From Adenanthera pavonina (taxonomy: Eukaryota; Streptophyta; Magnoliopsida; Fabales; Fabaceae): a stretch of 64,000 nt of DNA. Of this stretch, positions 12,801 through 23,819 are shown piece by piece (positions within the stretch are counted from its first letter, which is position 1; each line of letters begins with the position of its first letter). Location: positions 36,882,001 through 36,946,000 of the forward strand of contig JAIVEN010000001.1 in NCBI GenBank assembly GCA_026686845.1, read 5' to 3'. The notes under the pieces were generated by a model, which saw only the letters and a program-made list of their open reading frames with translations, made no database searches and was not told the origin of the DNA. Made by a program: the position numbers and the translations under genes.

Positions 12801-13382
12801 CCAGTCATGTCCCAAAGACACCCATGCAACTGCTGTGAAGCGTATCTTCAGATATCTTAGTGGAACATCACAGATGGGTCTTTGGTATCCAAAGGACAAT
12901 GGAGAAGATCTTAAAAGATACACTGATACTGACTTTGCAGGATCCAAAACTGACAGAAAAAGCACAAGTGGAACATGTCAGTTTCTTGGAGGATCCTTGG
13001 TCTCATGGTTTAGCAAGAAGCAAAACAGTGTGGTCGTATCCACGGCAGAAGCTGAATATGTTGCTGCTGAAAGCTGTTGTGCCCAAGTCATCTAGATGAA
13101 ATAGCAGCTTGAAGATCTTGAGATAGAGATGAAGGAAATACTAATAATGTGTGCTAACCAAAGTGCCATTAACATCACAAAGAATCCTGTCATGCATTCA
13201 AGGACAAAGCATAGTGAAGTTAGGCACTACTTCATAAGGGATTATGTCTGAAAGGAGAAATCAGATTAGAATACATCCCTATAGAAGATCAAGTTGCTGA
13301 CATTTTGACAAAACCTCTTTCAGAAGATAGGCATTGCAAAATCAGAAGAGAATTGGGTATGGTAAATCCCAATGAACTGTAA
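9843..13382 (+). pseudogene. Copia A pol (PR-IN-RT-RH, decayed)
   Basis: The order is that of Ty1-copia. A second CCHC knuckle, CHFCNKKGHIFSSC, lies at 10078-10119. Protease follows with DSVCSSHMTGD near 10300, where the usual DSG/DSA position is changed. Integrase spans about 10680-11340: the zinc-binding region is damaged (His to Tyr and Cys to Tyr), but the catalytic Asp, Asp and Glu positions are readable (DLIGPS, FDHGGEF, NGVVERKN). The RT/RNase H piece 11950-13095 has YVDDI at 12433-12447 and the RNase H signature [10 protein letters not shown]. The final region to 13382 carries stops and a deletion. Frameshifts lie near 10245, 11415 and 13250. Confidence 0.9.
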
Positions 13383-14377
13383 GTAAATCCTCATGCAAAT
13401 CTATTTTAGAATTTCTGACATTGATTTCATTCTAACTTTAGCATTAGAGTAAGTTTAATTTAAGTTGCATGTGCTCCTCATAAGTTTCAATGGCAATAAA
13501 TCTGAAAAATGGAGCACACCAAAATGGAATAGTCAAAAGGTGAACAAATAGCAAGAAATCTGAGTTTCTGGATCCATTCTATAAGTTTATAAAGTTAAAA
13601 TTCACATTTTAGATGTGTATTAGACGAATTTCCTTGATAAATTGTGCTGTTGAACAAGTCAGCATGCTTAACGTTCAAATTTAGATGCCCATCAGACAAA
13701 CTCCAGCTTGCTTTACATTGTAATAGTTCTCGGTAGTCCTTCAAAATTCGTTTGTTGGCCTATGAAAATTCGAATTTTCAAAAATAAAGTTCCAATATTA
13801 TCTTTGTCCAACATGAAGATTGTACGAATTTCTATTTCTTAAAATATGCATGTTGGAAACTCTTTACAAAATGTTGAAATTTGAATTTCTAATTCAAAAT
13901 TCGTCTGTTGAAACATGTTCACATTATTGAATCTCTGAAAGATGAATTTTCATAATTAAAATTCGTATGTTGTTTATTGTATTGATAATTGCTTGCTACC
14001 TGTTTTTCGAAATTTGAACTTTGTTGAAACAAAGTTCATCTGTTTATCTTTTGCTATTTGAACCAAACCTCTGTAAGACAAACTTCCAGAAGAAAATTTG
14101 TTTATCAGTAAGTTTTACTGAATGGGTTAACTTGTAACTGCTAGAAGTTCAAATTTTTACCCTTCAAAATTCGTTTGTCATTCGGTTACACACGTTAAAA
14201 CCAAAGCTTATCCTCTGAACAGACGCAACCCTATTCGTCTCTTTTGTGAGTCTGTTCAAATTCTCTCTTCAATACCCTTTCATTATGATTGTCAATCTTC
14301 ATTTTTCATCAATTAAACTTCCTCTCGCACCCTATAAATCCATTTTTTGCATCATTCTGAATCATTCATCCACAAAA
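13383..14377 (+). other. Copia A pol-ORF3 spacer with repeat motifs
   Basis: There is no ORF here. From about 13610 on, the spacer contains motifs such as AAAATTCGTTTGTTGGCC and TTCAAAATTCGTTTGTCA. These are the reverse complement of the GACRRACGAACTTTG/AAATTCGAATTT units in the LTR U3. The same arrangement is found in elements C (47023-48020) and E (59670-60534). The last 100 bp (14250-14377) may hold the ORF3 leader. Confidence 0.6.
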
Positions 14378-16218
14378 ATGGCAAGAGTGAAAAATCCAAA
14401 AGTTGGAAAGGGAGAGTCTCAGCCAAAGAGAACTGTTAAATCCTAATATACCTCGAAGGAGAGTGAGAAACTGAAAAGAAAAGGCGAATCCAGCAAAGCA
14501 ACCCCATCCAAAAGGTAGAAAATAACACCAAAGGCTGATTCAAAGAAAACAAAGCCTTCGGTTCCTGCTACTCCTGCTGCTGTTGTTGTTGCTTCCACTT
14601 CCTCCTCCAGTACTAAATTTGGAGAACATCAATTGACCACATTGCTGTTATGGAGCAATGCCCATATTCAGGAGGAATACATGACCAAGTTTGTGAGCAA
14701 GAGGGTAATCAAGCTTCACTGTATCAATATGGAGGAATTTTTAATCTCTAACAACTTTGATGCCGGGCATTGGATTATGAGACATAAGAATTTGTTAGAG
14801 ATATTGGAGAAATATGATGATGAGATAGTCAAGACTTAGTATGCCTCTTTGAAATACAATAGCAAGAAGAGGAAGTGGGAAGTCAATCTGAGATTAAGGA
14901 CCATCTGGCTAACAGATGAAACCCTTAATGAGATTTTATAAATTCCAGGGCAAGAAGCTTGAAGATTGACATCACTACTTCTGGGTATATGGATGAGGCA
15001 GAGACTACTGATGAAAAAGGTGGCCCTTTCTTAAACTACAAAGAGAGCATAATCCTGAATACCCTATTCAGAAGGAAGGAGAACAGGCCATTAATAAGCT
15101 TGCTAAAGCCCACTGGCCTCAGTGCTCAAGTGAGAATCCTACACTACATTGTGTCTAGGATTATCTTCAACAAAGGAGGTAGCTTCAATCTGATCACAAG
15201 GGTAGAAGCACATGTGATGGCAGCAATCATGCATGGAAAGCTTATCAACATGGGACATATCATTCTCCAATGCATGATCAAGGCTAGGGATCAGAGGAAA
15301 GATTCCACACTTTCTTATGCAGTAATCATCTCTAAGATCCTTTAGTATGCCAGGATTCAGTATCTTAAGAAAGGGAAAGGGAAGCCTACTAAGATCTTCA
15401 AGAAAGAAGAGCTACAAAGGATGTGTATAGAGAAGAAAGATGGAAGATGGATTGGAAAGGGAGCTGGAAAATCTGAAGATCTCTTCTTTAATGAAGATGC
15501 CTCCCTACAGCAAGAAGGTACCTCTGAGGCTCCTCCAAGACCCACACCTCAGCCTTCTCAACCTGTCCCATCTCCATCTAAGCCTACTCAAGCTCTAATT
15601 CCATCTATTCCCTACTCTCGAGCCAAGCCAACAAAGATCACTGAGTTGTATGACAGTTTGTCTTCACACATACTCAGCATCAGAGATGAGCAAAATGCAA
15701 AATTTACTCATCTGCAAGATCAAAACCACCAGTTGGCCAAGAACATGAAAATGGTTGCTGATGGATATGAAGACATTTGGAATGTCATTCTTACCACATC
15801 AGCTCCACCTCAGCCAAGATTCTCTGAGCCTATTATGTCTCCAACTCCTAAGCCTCTAAGTCCATTTGTGCTAGCCTCTCCTGATCCTGATGTTGTTGTA
15901 CATGACACTAAGGCTGCTAGCACATTGAGCATTCCATAGGCCTCCAGCAATGAGGCAAGTCTTGGTCCTCCCATGGAATATGGCATGGAGGAAGAAGGTC
16001 CTCATGAACCAAGCTCCATGAGCCCATTCCAGCAGATGCTCAAGATTTAATCCTTTCACATCCAGAATCTGAGCAAGTTAAGAGACTAGTGGCAGCAATC
16101 ACCACTTCACCATTCATGCAAGCTGCCTTGAATGAAGAAAGAAGCATTGTGCCTTATGTTGATTTGGAAGCCATTGCACACAATGCTCTCTTGCAAGCTC
16201 AAAGACAAAGGTTCACAT
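14378..16218 (+). pseudogene. Copia A ORF3, unknown function (decayed)
   Basis: The start ATG at 14378 gives MARVKNPKVGKGES, a Lys-rich N-terminus matching elements C and E. A central conserved region (about 14690-15340) contains EEFLISNNFDAG, LLEILEKYDDE and WEVNLRLRTIWLTDE, and resembles in pattern the plant domain catalogued as 'putative plant transposon protein' (Transposase_32), with no demonstrated activity. A basic stretch, a Pro-rich linker and a coiled-coil-like segment (ITELYDSLSSHILSIRDEQN, about 15640) follow. There are no membrane segments, so it does not look like the env-like protein of SIRE1. Stops lie near 14443, 14518, 14837, 15343 and 15937, with a frameshift near 14955. 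Relative to C the last 370 or so bases of the ORF are deleted near 16212. Confidence 0.7.
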
Positions 16219-16520
16219 AATGCTCTCTTGTAAGCTCCAAGAAATAGTGTCTAGTACTTATGGTTGGTTGCTTGGTTCTTCTTGTAGTGCTGTATTATTT
16301 TTCTGTATTGTGTTTTTGTCATTTCTTGTAATATCTTGTAAAGTGACCTTTTGATGAAATGAAATTCTTAGTTCTAAACTCTATGATTGCATCCTTGTGT
16401 TGAACTTTGAATGAATTAATGAATCTCTTTACTTGATCTATTATGCATGATATGTTGAGGGGGAGCTTGTTAAAGCAAACCCAAGTACTAATTCAGTTTG
16501 TAAGTTATTTTGTCATCATC

Positions 16521-16534
16521 AAAAAGGGGGAGAA
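16521..16534 (+). other. Copia A polypurine tract
   Basis: AAAAAGGGGGAGAA directly precedes the 3' LTR start TGTTGAATC. The identical tract stands before the 3' LTR of element C, as expected for the plus-strand primer. Confidence 0.85.
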
Positions 16535-16718
16535 TGTTGAATCAAGTGTTTTGATGATTCAAAACTAACTTTCTAGAGCTTGGAGAGAAGATATCAAAGG
16601 TGCACAAATGATCTCAAGTGGAGAAATTCAAGAAAAACTAGCACAAGAATAGATGTAGAATCTACAGCCATTTTTAAATTGAGTAAAAGACTTTGAATTG
16701 GCAAAAAGATGTTTTACT
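16535..16718 (+). repeat. Copia A 3' LTR, truncated
   Basis: The sequence matches the first 184 bp of the LTR at 6734 (TGTTGAATCAAG ... GGCAAAAAGATGTTTTA), then stops and meets an inverted LTR end. About 1.47 kb of LTR, including TATA, R and U5, is missing. Confidence 0.85.
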
Positions 16719-16865
16719 TAATTTATACATGGCTGTAGATTCTACATCTATTCTTGTGCTAGTTTTTCCTAAATTCTTCCACATGGGATCATTTGTGCAT
16801 CTTTGATATTTTCTCTCTAAGCTCTAGAAAGTTGGTTTGGAATCATCAAAACACTTGATTCAACA
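16717..16865 (-). repeat. Inverted copia LTR end
   Basis: On the minus strand this reads TGTTGAATCAAGTGTTTTGA and continues for about 149 bp of LTR start, ending at 16717. It faces the truncated 3' LTR of element A, so 16535-16683 and 16717-16865 form an imperfect palindrome with a loop of about 33 bp. At 16865 the LTR terminus abuts gypsy RNase H sequence. It is probably the remnant of a second copia in the opposite orientation that recombined with A. Confidence 0.8.
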
Positions 16866-17850
16866 TAGTTGACCTATGCTTTAATTCGTGAAAACTATTT
16901 TCGCAATTCTTATCCCACACAAAAGGTATGCCTTTTCGAGTAAGTTTTGTAAGCAGCAATGCAATTCGAGAAAAGTCTTGTATGAAACGTCTGTAATAGC
17001 CAGCTAAACCAAGAAAACTTCTTATCTCGATTACAGTCTTAGGTTGCTGCCACTTTAGGACAACATCTACTTTACTCAGGTCTACTGCAACCCCGTCCTT
17101 GGAGACTACGTGCCCTAAGAATTGTACCTCTGTGAGCCAAAACTCATACTTACTTAGTTTAGCGTACAACTTTCTTTCTTTTGAAATTGTCAAGACTATT
17201 GTCAAATGCATTTCGTGCTCCTCTAAAGACTTAGAGTACACTAATATATCATCGATAAAGACCACAACAAATTTATCTAAGTATGGCCAAAAAATCCTAT
17301 TCATGTAGTCCATAAAAATTGTTGGAGCATTTGTCAAACCAAATGACATCACTAAAAATTCATAGTGCCCATAACGAGTTCTAAAAGTAGTTTTGGGAAC
17401 ATCTTTTGCCTTTACCCGTAATTGATGATACCCTGATCATAAATCAATTTTTGAAAACGTTGTGGCACCAGCCAACTGATCTAATAGGTCATCAATTCTA
17501 GGTAATGGATATTTTTTCTTTGTTGTTACTTTGTTCAGTTCCCTATAATCAATACATAATCAAAGGCTCTAATCTTTCTTCTTTACAAATAATGCTGGAG
17601 CATCCCATGGAGAAACATTAGGTCTAATAAATCCGTTTTCCAATAACTCCTCAATTTGCTTCTTTAATTCTGCCAACTCAGGTGGGGCCATTCTATATGG
17701 TGCTTTAGATATCAGGTTCGTTCTTGGTATTAAGTCTATGGCAAATTCAACCTCTCTTTCTAGTGGTAAATCTTTAAAATCCTTTGGAAATACTTCTGGA
17801 AATTCCTTTACCACTGGTATCTTTTCAATCTCTTCATCAACTTCCATATT
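16866..17850 (-). pseudogene. Gypsy G2 reverse transcriptase and start of RNase H
   Basis: The N-terminal piece (17847-17569) reads [20 protein letters not shown] and continues through the '[15 protein letters not shown]' and '[22 protein letters not shown]' motifs. A damaged middle follows (stops near 17440 and 17560). The next piece, 17352-16866, has [12 protein letters not shown], the catalytic [10 protein letters not shown], and the start of the connection/RNase H region ([28 protein letters not shown]). The enzyme copies element RNA to DNA. The frame ends at the inverted LTR at 16865; the rest of RNase H and the integrase core are not found elsewhere in the window. Confidence 0.9.
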
Positions 17851-17904
17851 GACTTAAAAGAAAACTAAGTAGGCTGAACATCCTTTTCCCAAGCATCTCT
17901 CAGC

Positions 17905-18282
17905 TTAAGCGGTCGATATAAAATTTAGCTTAGTCTCAGTAATTGAAATACTTTCTAGGGTAGGCAAGATTAGGACTTTGTTTTTGTAGTTGAGGAGAAT
18001 ATTATTGGCAGAGAGCCAGTTCATGCCTATTATGACATCTATATCTAGGAATGGCATGCATATAATATCTAGTGTGGTGCAGTAATGTTCATATTGTATA
18101 ATGCAATTTAGGTAGACATGAGATGTGGTGGCTTGGTTACTAGTAGGTGTGGACACATGCAAATCATATGGCAACTGAATAATTATCAAACCCAACCATT
18201 TAGCACATTTATTGGAAATTAAAGAATGACTAGCACTTGAATCAAACAAGGCATGCACAAGACAATCATTTACTTTAATCAT
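17905..18282 (-). pseudogene. Gypsy G2 aspartic protease
   Basis: The 125-codon frame shows HALFDSSASHSLIS, which corresponds to the active-site motif (usually FDSGATHSFI) with the Gly replaced by Ser, and DVIIGMNWLSANNILLNY, the conserved second motif of plant gypsy proteases. The enzyme matures the polyprotein. The frame is open, but the motif change would probably abolish activity. It lies between gag (right) and RT (left) in the correct gypsy order. Confidence 0.85.
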
Positions 18283-19462
18283 ACCTTCAATGAGATCAGG
18301 TGATTGTCGAGCCTCCTACTGTGTAAGAGCGAAGGCTCTTCCTTGTGCTTGTGATCTAGTCCTTGATATATCTACTCTACAATCTCTCACAAAGTGTATA
18401 GGTTTTCCACATCTAAAGCATACATTATGCCTAGCTAAACATGGTCTTCCACCATGTATCTTGCCACATTGCTCACACACTGGAGCTTCTTTCTACATAT
18501 CTCTTTGGACAAATCATCTTCCTCTTCTTCTACCTCCCCTTCTACCTCTTCTGTTATTCCATGACCTTTTTCATTTCTTGCTTAATTCTCCTTCTTCAAA
18601 TGTAACTTTTCTTGTACTAGTTAGGACAGAAGACATAAAGCCTTTATGATTCAAACTTCCTTCAGTGATCCTGTTGACCTTAACTAGCGTATTGAACTCT
18701 CTAATCCTCATATATGCTACTCTTTCTCTTATAGCCAGTTTCAAACCTCTTTCCAGCTTCTCAGTCTTCCATCATTCATCATCATGTTGCTATAAGTATG
18801 TAGAATACATTGCTAACTATATAAAAGTAGCTACATACTCATCAACAGACTAATTTTCTCCTATTGGAGCATAATGAATTCCACTTCCTCCTTATCTCTT
18901 ACTGACAGTGGGAAGTACTTATCATAGAAATACTCTAAAAATATCTCCCATGTCAGAGGTATGTTACGAGCTTGCAGAATTAGCTTTGTGTTTCGCCACC
19001 ATCAATCTGCCTCTTTCTCAAATATGTAAGTGGCTAATAAAGCTTTCATCTCTGAGATGCATCCTATTAGTCTAAATATCTTTTCAAGACTCAGTATCCA
19101 ATCCTCCGCTGCCTGCACATCAAATTTTCGTTCAAAGGAAGGAGGACAATGCTTCCTAAACTGAGCTATAACATTCTGTTGATTAGCAAAATCAATCGTT
19201 GCCTAATTCATCACTGCAGCCGGTATTTTTACTTGCTGTTGTGGGCTTTGAACTGGCACCTCAGTTCTAACCTCAGGACGTTCTCTTTGATTTGCATAGT
19301 CCTCTGTAAGTCCTCAATAATTCTCTACTATTGATCCAATATGTTCATAATGACTTGCAGGGGATCAACCTGTTGTGGAGTACCTTATTATGGAATATCT
19401 TGCTGTGGAGCTCCTCCCTGTTCAGGAGCTGCCTCTCTAGTTTGTCTTCTGGTACGTGCCAT
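18283..19462 (-). pseudogene. Gypsy G2 gag (decayed)
   Basis: The minus-strand start at 19460-19462 gives MARTRRQTREAAPEQGG, a usual gypsy gag start. Two zinc-binding motifs are readable near 18400-18482: a CEQCGKIHGGRPC box and CFRCGKPIHFVRDC (CX2CX4HX4C). The pair is typical of Tekay/Del-like gag. Between them and the start there are many stops, so no long ORF survives. The gag-like stretch at 27980-28700 is a diverged copy. Confidence 0.8.
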
Positions 19463-19866
19463 TTTAATCTACACAATATTAAAATCACATTCATATAATA
19501 ATCATACTCAGAGAACATATATAAACATATCATTTTATTCATATAGTCACTATATACATGCTTTCCTTCATAGTCCTTTCTACATCATCATACATCAGTC
19601 TTTCTATTATACCTCTTATACTTTTTATGATTGTTTATATATTACATCTCAAAATTAGCAGTCAGTCAGCATTCTTTACATATATACATGTTCACATATG
19701 CATACAATCGACCATCATCTATGAGGAACTGGGACAGTTTAGGAGGTAAGTAGTTACTGGATCCTCCTATCGATCCTCTATTGGGTTCTCATGGTTCAGG
19801 AGCTCTACAGGGTCAGTCTCAGCCCATTTGGGATTCTCCAGTTCCATCCTCAGCTTTTCACGATGC
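19463..19866 (-). other. Gypsy G2 leader, no PBS found
   Basis: There is no reading frame with motifs. The stretch is A/T-rich and resembles 28700-28940. It should contain the primer-binding site beside the 5' LTR, but no Met-tRNA or other familiar PBS is present. Sequence at 19730-19866 looks foreign to the rest of the family, and the LTR resumes abruptly at 19867, so a deletion or rearrangement removed the PBS. Confidence 0.4.
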
Positions 19867-20495
19867 CTCAATTTTTAACCGTACCAATAAAACTGCTTTT
19901 TACAGTAATTTAACAATTTTGGGCGATCGACTACTCTAATTTTATTTTTATATTTCCATAATTATCCTGTACCAAATGATATCTATGTATGGCCCATATC
20001 CTATCTCAGTTACCTTTTAACCATCGGTAGGATCCAAATTTTATTTTATCGGTTTACTATTACTTTTGGACACTCGGTGCTGATTATTTCGTTATTCTTG
20101 AACATTAACCCTTAGTGCCATATAGCGTTGGACTTCTCTTGTTGAGGGCTTCATTTTGACAGTAATTTACATATTTACAAAATTACCTCTAACTTGGGTT
20201 TAAATCATAATTTTCAAAACTTTTGGGTCATTAGGTGTAATTATCTCAAAAGATTTTTGCACCTTGACTCCACGTGAATTTAATGACTCTAAGGACATTG
20301 ATGTCATTTTGATAAATTTTTAGGGGTAAAAACATAATTTCTCATTTTTATCTAAAAGGGAAAAATGACATCTTTACCTTTTTTTCACGCAAAATGGTAT
20401 TTGTCCGTTTTTTCGAATTCCTTGTACATTTTATGTTATTATTTATTTCTTCCTCTTTCACTACTTTATATCCAGTAAAATTTTGGGATATTATA
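19867..20495 (-). repeat. Gypsy G2 5' LTR fragment (family G)
   Basis: Starting at 'TTTTTAACCGTACCAATAAA', the block follows the other family G LTRs at 2388-3013 and 5905-6550 to the end GGGATATTATA. On the minus strand this is the outer 5' end of the element. It lacks the remaining 1 kb or so of LTR. Directly right of 20495 is copia B sequence. Confidence 0.7.
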
Positions 20496-20534
20496 AGAAG
20501 CACCTACAAAATAAATTTCTAGATACTCTAATAC

Positions 20535-23500
20535 TTAAATTAGTATTAATATCAAATGAATCATAAGCTTAAGAGAGATTTCTGAAAAGACCCATAACTT
20601 ATTGGGATTTACCATTCTCAGTTCTCTTTTGATTTTACCATGTCTGTCTTCTGCAAATGGTTTTGCCAAAATATTTGCAAGCTGATCTTCAGTAGGAATA
20701 AACTCCAACTTGACATCCTCTTTCAAAACATTGTCCCTTATGAAGTGATGTCTTACTTCAATATGCTTTGTCCATGAATGCATGACATGATTCTTTATGA
20801 CGTTGATGGCACTTTGATTATCACATCTAATTGGTATTTTCCTTATCTCAATCTCAAGATCTTCCAGCTGCTGCTTCATCCAAAGGACTTAAGCACAACA
20901 ACTGCCTGCAGCTACATATTCAACTTCTGCTGTAGAGAGAGCTACACTATTCTACTTTTTGCTGAACCATGAAACCAGAGAACCTCCCAAAAACTAACAA
21001 ACTTCACTTGTACTCTTCTTATCAATTTTGGATCCAGCAAAGTCAGCATTTGTGTAACTTATGGGCTCTTCTCCATTTCCTTTTGGGTACAAAAGTCCCA
21101 TTTGTGATATTCCCAGAAAGTATATGAAAATCCTTTTCACAACTGTTGCATGGGACTCTTTGGGACATGATTAGAACCTAGCACACATGCAGACACTAAA
21201 CATGATGTCAGGTCTGCTTGCAACTATGTATAACAAGGAACCAATCATTCTCCTATATTAAGTTATATATATCAAAGAGTTTTCCTTCTTCATCCATATC
21301 AAGCTTAGTTGCAGAGGCCATAGGAGTTCCCATAAGTTTAGCATGTTCCATTCCAAAGTTCTTCAGCAGATCCTTGAGATATGTTGATTGATTTAGAAAG
21401 ATGCCATCATCATATTGTTTGATTTACAGTCCAAGGAAGAAGTTCAGCTCTCCTATCATTGACAATTCAATTTCACTTTGCATTAACTTAGAAAAGTTCT
21501 TGCACAAAGACTCATTAGTCGCACCAAATATAATGTCATCAATATAAATTTGTACAATGAGCAAATCTTCATTTACTCTTTTAGTCAACAAGGTTGTATC
21601 AACTTTTCCCCTGTTAAAACCCTTTTCAATCAGAAAATTACTCAGTCTCTCATACCATGCTCTAGTGCCTGTTTTAAGCCATATAGAGTTTTCTTCAATT
21701 TATATACGTGATTTGGTTCAATTGAGTCCTCAAAACCTGGAGGTTTATCAACATAAACCTCTTCCATGATATAACCATTCAGAAAAGCACTTTTTACATC
21801 GATTTAATACAATACAATATTTCTTACATAGGCATAGGCTAAGAGAATCTTTATTGCTTTCAATCTTGCAACTATAGCAAAAGTTTCCTCATAATCAATG
21901 CCTTCCTCTTGATTATATCCTTTCACCACTAGTCTAGCTTTATTCCTTATTATTGTTCCTGATTCATGAACTTTATTCTTAAAAATGCATTTAGTTCCAA
22001 TAATAGGGTGGCTCTTGGGCTTAGGAACTAAATCCCAAACCTAACTTCTTTCAAACTGATTAAGTTCTTCTTGCATAACTAGAATCCAATATTCATCTGT
22101 TAAAGCCTCTTCAGTACACTTAGGTTAAATTTGAGAAATAAATACACAATTATTCACATGATCCTTGAATTGTCTTCTAGTTTTAACTTTCTCTTGAACA
22201 TCCCCAATAACTTGATCAACTAGATGATTTCTTTGATATCTCTAAACTCTAGGGAGTTCTTGAGACATTTCTTCATTGATTTCATATTCATTATTTTTCT
22301 CTTGAATATCCTTCTCAACATCTGCAGATTCAGATATTTTAGGAGGTTTAGTTTTATTTTCTTCAGAAACATTCAAGTTCTTAAAGCTGGAAATTACATT
22401 ATCCTCATCTTTAGCATGCTTAGACACAGTTTCATTTTCAAGAAAAACCACATGCACAGATTCTTCTATAGTTTCAGTCTTCTCATTGAAAACCCTATAC
22501 GCCTTGCTCTTATTTAAGTAGCCAAGAAATATACCTTCATCTAATTTGGCATTAAACTTGCCCAGATTTTCTTTGCTGTTGTCGTGGACATAGCAAGTGC
22601 ATCGAAAGACATGAAGATAAGAAAGGTTGGGCTTCTTTCCCTTGTATAACTTGTATGGAGTCTTGCCTAAGATAGGTCTGATGTATGCTCTATTCATCAA
22701 GTAACATGTTGTGCCCAATGTATCAGCCCAGAATTGCTTAGGCAGTCCTTTTTCATTCTACATTGCACGAGCCATTTCTTCTAGTACTCTATTCTTTCTT
22801 TCTATAACTCCATTTTGTTGAGGTGTTCTTGTAGCTGAGAAGTTGTTCTCTACTCCATTCTTATTGCAGTAGTCAGCAAATTTGACATTCTCAAATACTC
22901 CACCATGATCTATTCTAATACATATAATAGACCAACCTTTCTCATTTTGGATTTTCTTAGCTAAGATTAGAAAAACATCATATGTTTCATCTTTAGAGGG
23001 AAGAAATAATGTCAAGGTAAATCTAGAATAATCATCTACTACAATAAGTACATACAAGTTACCAGTAATACTCTTAGTACGATTGGGACCTATTAAATCC
23101 ATGTGAAGTAATTGCAGTGCTCTAGTTGTAGAGTCAATATTTTTGGTTTTAAATGAGGACTTTGTTTGTTTCCTTTTAATGCAAGTATTACATTCCTTGT
23201 CTTTTTCAAACTTGATGATGGGTAATCCAAGAACAAGTTCATTTCTAATGATTTTGTTTAATTGATGCATGCTAACATGTGCTAGTCTCCTATACCATAG
23301 GCAACTATCATCTTTTTCACTTATTAAGCATATTGAGTCTAGAGCAGTTAATTCATCTAAATCAATAGTGTAACAATTACTATCTCTTTCTGCCTTGAGA
23401 ATAACTTTATGATCACTCTTTCTAATGACGAGGCAATTGTTGGAATCAAACAGAACCTAGTTGCCTTTATCACATGTTTGGCTCACACTCAATAAGTTGT

Positions 23501-23730
23501 GATTGAGCCCTATCATGAACAGAACTTCTTCAATTGATGTTTCTGGGTTCTTCCAACAATTCCAATCCCAACTATCTTGCTAGGCTGTTTACCATCAAAA
23601 GTAATCTTTCCTCCTTTCTTATCTCTTAGCACAATAAATTTTTCTTTGTCTCCAGTTATGTGTCTCGAATAAGCATTATTTATGTACCATTTGTTGCTTT
23701 TCTTTGCCTTGAGAGACACAAGCAAAATAG
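20535..23730 (-). pseudogene. Copia B pol (decayed)
   Basis: From right to left: protease 23725-23513 (here NNAYSRHITGD, the active-site Asp having become Asn), the GAG-pre-integrase and integrase region 23470-22240 (CIKRKQ, MDLIGPNRTKSI, IDHGGVFEN, NGVIERKN), RT about 22100-20980 with the YIDDI motif near 21535, and RNase H to 20535 (CDNQSAINVIKN, QLANILAKPF). Stops and frameshifts break RT throughout. The integrase pieces 22758-23270 and 22242-22718 are the longest open parts. It diverges more from A, C and E than these do from one another, for example GNL to TGNL and ADILTKP to ANILAKP. Confidence 0.85.
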
Positions 23731-23819
23731 TTTTCAGTTCTTTCTTTTAGGTACCCATATTTGTTTGGGTCCTTTCTTATTAGCAAAGGAATCCTTGGAA
23801 ACTCATTTCATTCCATTGT

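Larger units (their letters stand above)
6734..16718 (+). mobile_element. SIRE/Maximus-type Ty1-copia element A
   Basis: The order is 5' LTR (6734-8390), Met-tRNA PBS, gag, pol in copia order (protease, integrase, RT, RNase H), a non-coding spacer, a third ORF, a polypurine tract, and a 3' LTR cut after 184 bp. The extra ORF between pol and the 3' LTR and the large size place it near the SIRE/Maximus lineage. All ORFs carry stops and frameshifts, so it is not autonomous. The preserved LTR starts differ at roughly 5 percent of positions by eye. It sits inside gypsy G2, preceded by TAATC. Confidence 0.85.
4745..20495 (-). mobile_element. Gypsy element G2, interrupted by copia A
   Basis: This is a minus-strand Ty3-gypsy element of the chromodomain type. 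From right to left it has a 5' LTR fragment (19867-20495), gag, protease, reverse transcriptase and the start of RNase H up to 16866. Copia material then occupies 6734-16865. Beyond it come the pol C-terminus with chromodomain (6599-6733), a polypurine tract, and the 3' LTR (ending at 6550). The rest of RNase H and nearly all of integrase are missing, so the copia insertion was accompanied by a deletion. No primer-binding site remains next to the 5' LTR fragment. The right terminus at 20495 abuts copia B, suggesting G2 inserted into that copia. The left limit is approximate. Confidence 0.65.

Noticed and set aside
15357..15545. 62-codon minus-strand ORF in copia A ORF3
   Set aside because: Antisense of the ORF3 basic and Pro-rich segments.
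18290..18649. 119-codon plus-strand ORF, Cys/Leu-rich
   Set aside because: It is the antisense of the gypsy G2 gag zinc-knuckle region; the minus strand gives two clear CCHC-type motifs.
19341..19658. 105-codon plus-strand ORF with a Cys-rich start
   Set aside because: Antisense to the start of gypsy gag (MARTRRQTREAAP on the minus strand); the Cys codons come from the Gln/Gly-rich gag stretch read backwards.
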